NCBI GenBank assembly: GCA_000972765.1
Contig: CP011265.1
Coordinates: 496,001 to 560,000, forward strand
Reading direction: 5' to 3'
Source: Verrucomicrobia bacterium IMCC26134
Lineage (GTDB): Bacteria > Verrucomicrobiota > Verrucomicrobiia > Opitutales > Opitutaceae
Length of the DNA: 64,000 bases
Shown: piece by piece, positions 57,471 to 64,000 of the stretch
How the letters are laid out: each line of letters begins with the position of its first letter
Numbering within the stretch: the first letter of the stretch is position 1
The notes under the pieces: model-generated
What the model saw: the letters and a program-made list of their open reading frames with translations, nothing else
What the model was told of the DNA's origin: nothing
The model's database searches: none
Position numbers and translations under genes: made by a program

Positions 57471-59339
57471 TCAGGGGCGCGCCAGGCGATAGAAAGCCTT
57501 GGGGTAGGGTGGAGTGGGGTCGCTGAATGCAACCGTGCCGTTCATGATTGCAAGCAAGGCACCGGGCACCGCGGCCCAGTCGTTATTCAAGGTGGCCGAG
57601 CGTTGAACCGACTCGGTCAGGTTGCCGGGATTGGTGACGCCCGCGGCAGCGGGCCAGGTAAAAGAAATCTCTCCGGTCGCCGGATTGAAAGACAGTCCGC
57701 TGATCTGCGGCAGAGTGACCGGGGCGATGACATTTTCCGTAGTCTGGGCCGTCGTGAACTGGGTTGGATCGTAGGCGAGCACGGTGAATCTCGCCGTTTC
57801 CAGATTGGCCAGCGGGCCGACCCGAATGGTGGCGCCCCAAGCAGCCAAGGTGCGCCAGACCGGTGTCGTGCCCATGGTTCCGTTGGCCTGCACCCATTGG
57901 CGCGGGGTGCCATTGGTGGCGATGGCATAAAGGACACGGTCGGCGTTACCGTTGGCATTGAGCGTCAGATCCAGCAGCTGCGCGGTGGCGTCGTAATTTC
58001 CGAGGGTGGTTGCCCCGGGTTTATTCGGCAAGGGGTGGGCGTGAGTTTTGAAGAAACTATAGATCGAGGTGAGGGTGGAGGGCGTTGTCGTGACGTGGTG
58101 CGCGCCGGTGCCGGTGACCACCTGATACGGCACGCCGAGGGACGCCAGCTTTGCCGCCATGACTTGGGACTGGTAAACATACCAAGCGGCGTCGTCGGTG
58201 TTATAACTGAGGAACACCGGTGCGCTCGCTGACGTGGCCATGTAATACGGTGCTCCCTGTGATTGCCACAGCGTGAGATTCGATGCGGTCGCGCCCCAGG
58301 CGGTCACGAAACGGCTGTAAATATCTACGGCTGATGTGGAGGGATCTCCGGTCGTGGTGCCTCCGGAGCGGGAGTAGTCAAAGATACCCGAGCCTAGGAG
58401 GACCGCCTGAACGCGGCCGGAGAGGGCGGTGGAGTAGCCGGCCGAATCGATTTCGGGCACAGCCAGATCGCCTGTTGCGAGGGAGCCGGCGGTGGCGCCG
58501 CGCGAGAAGCCGTGGATGGCAATATTACCCGAGAGCCCCAGGTTGGAGCCGACCTCGCGCAGCACGCGCACCGAGGAACGCACTTTTTTGATGGTGTCGG
58601 GATTTAACTCGAAGGAAGGGGAGTAGAAACCGCCACTCTTGGGCTGTCCCCAGTCGCGGAACTTCGGGTGATCAGCCATGGCCCAGGCGACACCCGCCGC
58701 TGGCGCGCCTTCCAGAATCGTGTCGGTGATGCCGGTGAAGGCATTGCCGTTGTTCATGCGATCATCTTCGTTGCCGGCGAAGCTGTTCGAGCAGGAATAC
58801 TCCATTACGATCGGCACTCCGCGCGAGGGTTGCGACGGATAGGCGATGTCCATGTGGAGTTCCACGTTGGTGGTTTCGGCTCCGTTGTAGACGGTGCGGT
58901 CGTTCAGGTAATACGGCACGTTGCGTAGCAGACGGTAGCCCTCGCAAAGGATGTAGCACTTGTTTTTCGCGGCGGCCAGTCCGGTGGAGCCGGGGAACGT
59001 CGACGTGCCGATTTCGTTGCGGATTTTTAAAACGTCGGCGTTGAGGAAAGGGCTGGTCGCCTGGGCGTGGCCGGCATAGTCGAGTTGCACGACACGGTAA
59101 CCATTGGCGGTAAAGTCGGCGAGGATTGTGGCGTCCGACTCCTGGCCGATGCGCTCGCAGCTGAGGTTTTTGAGGTATACGACGAGCGCGGGTGTGGTGA
59201 CAACGGGGTTGGGCTCCGTCACGGTGGCGGTGATTGCGCCACCCGTAGCGGAACTCGTCCAGGACGCGGCCCGAGTGGTTGTGCTGACGGCGAAAAGAAG
59301 AAATCCGATCAGGAATTCGCGAAGGGGTAGGTGGGGCAT
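57471..59339 (-). CDS. Secreted alpha/beta-hydrolase, probable carbohydrate esterase
   Basis: A 622-residue exported protein. Residues 1-25 are a signal peptide. The alpha/beta-hydrolase core has a nucleophile elbow GFSRG (IAIHGFSRGATAGSL), an acidic residue in SYNTDDAAWY and a histidine in GTGAHHVT, forming a plausible catalytic triad. The last about 180 residues are a beta-rich region ending in FYRLARP, common at the end of secreted verrucomicrobial proteins. It may deacetylate or demethylate pectin, but this is only inferred. Directly downstream of GH95 (1-base gap), so cotranscribed with it, and converging on the GH106 gene with 46 bases between. Confidence 0.82.
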   Translation of the reverse strand: MPHLPLREFLIGFLLFAVSTTTRAASWTSSATGGAITATVTEPNPVVTTPALVVYLKNLSCERIGQESDATILADFTANGYRVVQLDYAGHAQATSPFLNADVLKIRNEIGTSTFPGSTGLAAAKNKCYILCEGYRLLRNVPYYLNDRTVYNGAETTNVELHMDIAYPSQPSRGVPIVMEYSCSNSFAGNEDDRMNNGNAFTGITDTILEGAPAAGVAWAMADHPKFRDWGQPKSGGFYSPSFELNPDTIKKVRSSVRVLREVGSNLGLSGNIAIHGFSRGATAGSLATGDLAVPEIDSAGYSTALSGRVQAVLLGSGIFDYSRSGGTTTGDPSTSAVDIYSRFVTAWGATASNLTLWQSQGAPYYMATSASAPVFLSYNTDDAAWYVYQSQVMAAKLASLGVPYQVVTGTGAHHVTTTPSTLTSIYSFFKTHAHPLPNKPGATTLGNYDATAQLLDLTLNANGNADRVLYAIATNGTPRQWVQANGTMGTTPVWRTLAAWGATIRVGPLANLETARFTVLAYDPTQFTTAQTTENVIAPVTLPQISGLSFNPATGEISFTWPAAAGVTNPGNLTESVQRSATLNNDWAAVPGALLAIMNGTVAFSDPTPPYPKAFYRLARP

Positions 59340-59340
59340 T

Positions 59341-61737
59341 TTATGGAAAGTTGAGCAGACGGGTTTCGCCTGGGGTGAGGGTGACTTCGTTCGTGTGTGC
59401 GCCGCAACGCACCACGGTGCGCGCTCCGCCGGCGCTTCGGATTGTCGCCTCGATCAGGCGACCATCGCGCCAGACGAGGTCCACTTCGAAGCCGCCGCGT
59501 GCGCGGAGGCCGCGCACGGAGCCCTCGGGCCAGGCGGCGGGCAGGGCGGGGAGGAGCGTGATTTCGTCGGATGTGCTTTGCAGCAGCAGCTCGGCGATGG
59601 CGGCGGTCATGCCGAAGTTGCCGTCGATCTGGAAGGGCGGGTGGGCGTCAAAGAGGTTGGCGTAGGTGCCGCCGCTCCAACGGATCTTGCTGGTGGCGGC
59701 GTCGGCGGGCTTGAGCGCGTTACGGAAGATTTTGTGCGCGTGGTCGCCGTCGCCGAGCCGCGCCCAGAGCGCCATCTTGAAGGCGAGGCTCCAGCCGGTG
59801 GAGCCGTCGCCGCGCACCTCGAGCGTTTTGCGCGCGCCGGCGGCGAGTTCGGGCGTGCCGCGTGGTGTGATCTCGTTGCCCGGATAAAGACCCCATAGGT
59901 GCGCGATGTGGCGGTGTTGCGGGTCGGCCTCGGGGTATTCCTCCTGCCACTCGAGGACGCGACCATCGGAGCCGAGGCGAGTGGGAGCGAGGCGGGGCAG
60001 GGCGGCGTCGAGTTCGGCCCTAAGGGCGGGGTCGCGGTCGAGCTGGGCGGCGGCCGCGCGGGTGGCGGTGAAGAGATAGCGCAGCAGTTGCTGGTCGGCG
60101 GTTGGGCCGAGGCAGACATGGGCGGGCTTGCCGTTGAGGAGGAAGGCGTTTTCCGGGGAGTTCGAAGGCGCGGTGACGAGGTTGCCGGTCTTCGGGTCCG
60201 TGATGAGCATGTCGAGGTAGAACTCGGACGCGCCCTTCATGATCGGATAGGCGCGTTCGAGAAAGGCACGGTCGCCGGTGAAGAGGAAGTGGTCCCAGAG
60301 ATGCTGGCAGAGCCAGGCGGAGCAGGACACGGTGGAGCCCCACGAGGCGGATTCGCCCGGGGAGGTGAAGCCCCATGGGTTCGCCAGCAAGAAGGAAACC
60401 CAGCCGCGTGCGTCGTAGTAGGCTTTGGCGGTCTTTTGGCCCGGAGTAACGAGCGACTCGATCAGGGCGAAGAGCGGTTCGTGCAGCTCGGAGAGGTTGG
60501 TGACCTCGGCCGGCCAGTAGTTCATCTGCACGTTGATGTTGGTGTGCCAGTCGCCGTTCCAAGCGGTTTGGATCTTGTCGGCCCAGATGCCTTGCAGGTT
60601 GGCGGGCAGGCCGCCTGGGAGGGAGGACGCGATCAGCAGGTAACGGCCAAAATTGAAGTAGAGCGCAGCGAGCGAGGGATCGAGCGCGCCTGCGTTAAAG
60701 GATTTGAGGCGCTCCGGCGTGGAGCGCGCGGCGGCGGCGGGATCGGGCGCGCCGAGGTCGAGGGCGACGCGGTCGAAGGTGCGGCGGTAGTCGGCGACGT
60801 GCGCGGAGCGGAGCGTGGCGAAATTCTGCGCGGTGGCGCGGGCGAGGTCGGCCTCGGCGGCGACGCGGGCGTCGGTGACGGGTCGGCCGGCGAAGGTCTT
60901 GATGTCGGTCGCGGCGGTGACGAACAGCAGCGCGGCGTCGGCGTCGCGCACGCGGAGAGTGTTACCTTCGAGCGTGAGGGTGCCGCCGGAAGGAATGACA
61001 CGGACGCGGGCGGCGTAGCGCACGCCGGTGGAGCCGCCGAGGCCGTCGTTGAGTTGTCCGCTCATGAGCAGGCCGTCGGGGCCGGCGGGTTCGGTGGTGA
61101 AGCGTTCGGGGCGGTCGAGGCGGGCGTCGAAGGAGATGCGGCCTGGGGCGCTGGCGGTGAGGCGAAGCACCAAAGCTTCGGACGGTGCGCTGACGAAGGC
61201 CTCGCGGGTGTAGCGCACGCCGTCCTGCTCGTAGTCGAGGCGGCCGACGGCCTCGGCGAGGTCGAGGGTGCGGCGGTAGTTTTTGACCTCGGCGGGGGCG
61301 GATGAAGTGGCGGGGGCGGAGGCAGGGAACGATAGGCGCAGGTTGCCGAGCGTTTGGTAGCAACCGAAGGGAACGTTGGCGCCCGAACCGTTGCCTGAGC
61401 CCTTGCCGGCGCAGGTGAAGTTCGCGTTCACCAGGGCCTCGGCCTCGTGGTTTTTGCCTTCGAGGAGGAGGCGGCGGATTTCGGGCAGGGCAAGGTGGGC
61501 GTCAGGGCGGTCGGCTTCTTGAGGCGAGCCGGACCACATGCCGGATTCGTTGAGCACGATGCGTTCTTCGGCGATGCCGCCATAGAGCGCGGCGCCGAGG
61601 CGGCCATTGCCGAGCGGGATGGATTCAAAGAGCTGTTCGCCGGGGGTGGTCAGAACGACGCAACGCGCCTCATCGCGCGGAGCGGCGGCGAGAGTGAGCG
61701 CAAAGCCGAGCGGGAGGGCGAAAAGACGGAGAATCAT
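59341..61737 (-). CDS. Secreted GH95 alpha-L-fucosidase-type enzyme
   Basis: A 798-residue exported glycoside hydrolase. Residues 1-18 are the signal peptide (MILRLFALPLGFALTLAA). The N-terminal GH65N/GH95-like beta domain has IPLGNGRLGAALYGGIAEERIVLNE; the (alpha/alpha)6 barrel shows NGDWHTNINVQMNYWPAEVTNLSELHEP (catalytic asparagines) and NSPENAF (general-acid glutamate). GH95 acts on alpha-1,2-L-fucose or on alpha-L-galactose in plant polysaccharides. It forms a two-gene unit with the esterase-like protein. Confidence 0.94.
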   Translation of the reverse strand: MILRLFALPLGFALTLAAAPRDEARCVVLTTPGEQLFESIPLGNGRLGAALYGGIAEERIVLNESGMWSGSPQEADRPDAHLALPEIRRLLLEGKNHEAEALVNANFTCAGKGSGNGSGANVPFGCYQTLGNLRLSFPASAPATSSAPAEVKNYRRTLDLAEAVGRLDYEQDGVRYTREAFVSAPSEALVLRLTASAPGRISFDARLDRPERFTTEPAGPDGLLMSGQLNDGLGGSTGVRYAARVRVIPSGGTLTLEGNTLRVRDADAALLFVTAATDIKTFAGRPVTDARVAAEADLARATAQNFATLRSAHVADYRRTFDRVALDLGAPDPAAAARSTPERLKSFNAGALDPSLAALYFNFGRYLLIASSLPGGLPANLQGIWADKIQTAWNGDWHTNINVQMNYWPAEVTNLSELHEPLFALIESLVTPGQKTAKAYYDARGWVSFLLANPWGFTSPGESASWGSTVSCSAWLCQHLWDHFLFTGDRAFLERAYPIMKGASEFYLDMLITDPKTGNLVTAPSNSPENAFLLNGKPAHVCLGPTADQQLLRYLFTATRAAAAQLDRDPALRAELDAALPRLAPTRLGSDGRVLEWQEEYPEADPQHRHIAHLWGLYPGNEITPRGTPELAAGARKTLEVRGDGSTGWSLAFKMALWARLGDGDHAHKIFRNALKPADAATSKIRWSGGTYANLFDAHPPFQIDGNFGMTAAIAELLLQSTSDEITLLPALPAAWPEGSVRGLRARGGFEVDLVWRDGRLIEATIRSAGGARTVVRCGAHTNEVTLTPGETRLLNFP

Positions 61738-61792
61738 GGGGCGGGGAGCCGGGGCGGCGCGAGGACAGTGGGCTACGCCGGGCGTTCAAACC

Positions 61793-61843
61793 ACCAGAAT
61801 TTTTGGCCGCAAAAAGGCGCAGAAGACGCAAAGAACCGACGCG
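61793..61843. repeat. Possible short dispersed repeat
   Basis: The gap between GH95 and the helical-repeat gene contains GCAAAAAGGCGCAGAAGACGCAAAG, a purine-rich A-box of a type that recurs between genes in several bacterial groups. No second copy is seen in this window, so the repeat call rests on memory of such sequences, not on comparison. Confidence 0.25.
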
Positions 61844-61844
61844 G

Positions 61845-63608
61845 CTAGTGCGATTGAAGGAGTGAGGCGGCTTGGGCGGGGGTGAGGGCGTCGTGGGATT
61901 CGAGCCACGTCTTGGCGGCGGCGGGGTCTTTGGTCAGCCACTCTTTGATGTGCGAGGTGAGGGTTTGGGCGCGGAGGGCGGGGTCTTTGATTTTGGAATA
62001 CAGATTGGCGGTGGCGGTAAGGGGGGCTTGGTCGTTCCAAGGTCCTGCGAGGGCGCCAAGCAGTTGGCCAGGAAGCGTTGGCTTCTGGGCGCTTGAAGGA
62101 GCGGCGATAATGGTTTCGGTCCAGCGGAGCGCGGCTTCCGGGTCTTGCTTAGCCCAGGCGGCGAGCAAGGTGATCGAAGGAATGGAATCGGCCGCTCCGA
62201 GGGCGGCGTTTTGCTCGGTTTGCCAGCGGAGCGCGGCGGCTGGGTCGTTTTTCCCCCAAGCTTCGGCAAGCGGGGTGATGGTTGCGACCCGGACGCGCGG
62301 ATCGGAGAGCCGGGTCCATTCGGCGAGCGCGGTGGTCGGTTCGCCGCGGGCTATTTCGACCAATTGCCGGGCTTGGAGCTGTGCATAGGCGGTGGTCACG
62401 CCGGGGTCGTTTTGTTGTCTCATCCAAGCCAAGGTGGCGCTGGCGTCTTGTTGTTGCCAGGCCGCGAGCAGGCGGCCCAGCGCGGCCGAGCGTCGTTGGC
62501 TGGGCGGCAGGGCGAGCGCGAAGGGCAGGGTTCGTTCGGGATGGTCGAGCGCATATTGGTCGCTGATGCGAAGTAGCACATCGAGTCGAAGCGCGGGATC
62601 GGCGTGGGCGGAGAGCCAGGCCAGCGCCTCGGCGGGTTCGCCCGTGCCGATGATCAAGTCGCCAAGCGTTCCAGCTTGGTCGGGGAAATCGGGGTCGGCG
62701 GCGACGAGCGCACCTAGGATGCGTTTCTGTTCGGGGGAGTCGGCCAAGGCGCCGACCCAGCTTGCCGGCCTTTGGGTTCCGCTGCGTGGCTGTTTGGCGA
62801 GCCATGCGAGGGTGGCGGCGGGATCGAGCCGCGCCCAAGCGCGTAGGGAATCGCGGAAATCATAAAAACTCATGCCCTGGTTCCATGCTTCCGGCGGGAG
62901 ATTTTGCAGGATCGCAGCTGGGTTGGCCTCGGCGGAAGTGCTCGCGACTTCGCGGACGAGGGCATTACGGAAGGGGGCTTCGTGTGATCGGGCGAGCGCG
63001 AGGGCGCGGGCGGGGTCGACCTTCGCAAAAGCCATTATGGAGGAACTGGCTAGGTCGAAGATCATCTTCTGATCGGGCAGCGTGCAGGCCCAGTTGGCGG
63101 CGGCCGCGGCGTCTAGTGCGGCCCAGACCACGATGGCTTGCCGGGCGAGGTCCGCGAAGCCCTTGCTCTTGCCGGTGGGGGTGGCCCAGCGGTCGACTGC
63201 CCATCGGGTGGCGGCTGCGGCGTCGATGCTCACCCAGGTATCGTAGGCGAGCCGAAGCAAGTGGCGGTTTGCTTCGGTGTCGGGTGGCGGTAGGGTGTCA
63301 AGCAGGCGCGGATAGCCGGCGGAGGGGAGGCGAACGAGAAGGGCGCGCAGCGCAATTGCGCGGGTGGTGTGATTGGCTGCGGAGCCATCGGGCTCGCGGA
63401 GGTCGCGCCATGCGTCGATCGCCGGGCCGACGAGATCAGGGGCGAGTCCGGGCGGGGTCGGAGTGTCGCGCCAGGCCCAGGCGCGAGCCCGTGTCGTCGG
63501 CGGGGACGGCGGGCTGGTCGAAGCCTCGCGCGCCGAAGGGCGGAGATAGAACCAAGCGGCGGTGCCGATGCACAGACCCAGCAAGAGCGAGAATGGGCGG
63601 AACTTCAT
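61845..63608 (-). CDS. Helical-repeat protein with N-terminal signal or membrane anchor, unknown function
   Basis: A 587-residue protein with one N-terminal hydrophobic segment (MKFRPFSLLLGLCIGTAAWFYLRP), so exported or membrane-anchored. The rest is alpha-helical with a recurring unit: pairs of short helices with a WxxxDPxxALxW core, for example ARLDPAATLAWLAKQ, WAKQDPEAALRWTE and WLTKDPAAAKTWLE. This resembles TPR/SEL1-like repeat solenoids that bind partner proteins. I do not recognise a named family. The adjacent upstream gene encodes a related protein, and the genes are 4 bases apart. Confidence 0.8.
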   Translation of the reverse strand: MKFRPFSLLLGLCIGTAAWFYLRPSAREASTSPPSPPTTRARAWAWRDTPTPPGLAPDLVGPAIDAWRDLREPDGSAANHTTRAIALRALLVRLPSAGYPRLLDTLPPPDTEANRHLLRLAYDTWVSIDAAAATRWAVDRWATPTGKSKGFADLARQAIVVWAALDAAAAANWACTLPDQKMIFDLASSSIMAFAKVDPARALALARSHEAPFRNALVREVASTSAEANPAAILQNLPPEAWNQGMSFYDFRDSLRAWARLDPAATLAWLAKQPRSGTQRPASWVGALADSPEQKRILGALVAADPDFPDQAGTLGDLIIGTGEPAEALAWLSAHADPALRLDVLLRISDQYALDHPERTLPFALALPPSQRRSAALGRLLAAWQQQDASATLAWMRQQNDPGVTTAYAQLQARQLVEIARGEPTTALAEWTRLSDPRVRVATITPLAEAWGKNDPAAALRWQTEQNAALGAADSIPSITLLAAWAKQDPEAALRWTETIIAAPSSAQKPTLPGQLLGALAGPWNDQAPLTATANLYSKIKDPALRAQTLTSHIKEWLTKDPAAAKTWLESHDALTPAQAASLLQSH

Positions 63609-63612
63609 GGGG

Positions 63613-64000
63613 CTAAAATCCAAAGGGAAGTTCGCGGGACACGGGGTCGATCTTGTAGCGGGCGGGGTCTTTGGCGGTCAGGATCTTGGCCGCGGCGTCT
63701 GGCGAGAGTGCGTCGTGGCGCTCGATCCAGTCGCGGGCGGACGGGTAGTCGCACTCCAGCCAGTTTCCCAAAAGCATGCCGAGGGCGTTTTCACGGGTTT
63801 TCGCGTCGGCGATGGTGGCGAGCAGATCGGCACGCCGCGCGTGGGTGATAGCGGTAGGTATGTTGATGCCGACCGTCTCGATGTCCAGATCTTGGGCTAG
63901 GGATTGGTAGGCGGTCAGACGCAGGTCTGGATCCGGGATGCTTTCAGCCCAGTGCATCAGCGCCTCGGGATCTTGGCGGGAAAGGCGGGTGCCGACGTTC
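63613..64000 (-). CDS. Second helical-repeat protein, N-terminus outside the window
   Basis: The last 128 residues of a protein whose frame is still open at the right edge. It carries the same kind of unit as the neighbouring gene (DPEALMHWAESIPDP and WIERHDALSPDAAAKIL), so the two are probably tandem paralogues. The stop lies 4 bases upstream of the next gene's start, consistent with cotranscription. Function unknown. Confidence 0.75.
   Translation of the reverse strand, partial: NVGTRLSRQDPEALMHWAESIPDPDLRLTAYQSLAQDLDIETVGINIPTAITHARRADLLATIADAKTRENALGMLLGNWLECDYPSARDWIERHDALSPDAAAKILTAKDPARYKIDPVSRELPFGF

Noticed and set aside
57459-57475. CCTGATT-AGG-AATCAGG hairpin between the GH106 and esterase genes
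   Set aside because: A 7-bp stem without a T-tract that overlaps the esterase stop codon; not convincing as a terminator.

Overview
The window is high-GC, gene-dense DNA that fits an Opitutaceae-type member of Verrucomicrobiota. The reasons are a PEP-CTERM protein with passenger-type beta repeats, many secreted glycoside hydrolases without any SusC/SusD pair, an AraC regulator beside the PEP-CTERM gene, and start codons that mostly lack a Shine-Dalgarno motif. The lineage is inferred from gene content, not from a marker tree. No tRNA, rRNA, CRISPR array, insertion sequence or prophage was seen.

Left part (1-16441) is housekeeping and accessory metabolism: a katG truncated by the left edge, a RhlE-type DEAD-box helicase, a rhomboid protease, a fused ATP-grasp/alpha-E protein, a short ComEC, a cytochrome b561, an EEP-family nuclease/phosphatase, a duplicated ThyX-like protein, EF-P with an unusual tip residue, and RapA. 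The middle (16645-28278) holds secreted galactosidase-type enzymes (GH35, GH42, two GH2) and a methyltransferase. Then come a RibB with a degenerate GTP cyclohydrolase II half, an AraC regulator and a PEP-CTERM surface protein.

The most striking region is 33831-57424: sixteen genes on one strand, with gaps of at most about 42 bp and many stop/start overlaps, so probably one transcription unit. In order: an L-fucose-isomerase-like enzyme, split transketolase (two subunits), an FGGY kinase, GH127 beta-L-arabinofuranosidase, an MFS transporter, a GH78 alpha-L-rhamnosidase without signal peptide, an RraA-type aldolase, a split UxaA-type dehydratase, an SDR dehydrogenase, an enolase-superfamily dehydratase, a RuBisCO-like protein, a DUF1537 acid-sugar kinase, an Asp/Glu-racemase-like protein missing one catalytic Cys, a BASS-family transporter and a secreted GH106 alpha-L-rhamnosidase. 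A convergent GH95 alpha-L-fucosidase/esterase pair follows.

Isomerase + FGGY kinase + split transketolase is the architecture of the known non-oxidative D-apiose route, and a RuBisCO-like protein beside a DUF1537 kinase is the signature of the known oxidative D-apiose (3-oxo-isoapionate) routes. With rhamnosidases, arabinofuranosidase and fucosidase around them, a plausible reading is a pectin side-chain (rhamnogalacturonan I or II) utilisation locus with a new acid-sugar pathway. The substrate is inference: apiosidase, galacturonan enzymes and the known apiose dehydrogenase/oxidoisomerase are not in the window, and L-rhamnose or another acid sugar remains possible. The right end (61845-64000) carries two adjacent related, probably exported or membrane-anchored, helical-repeat proteins, the last one cut by the window edge.
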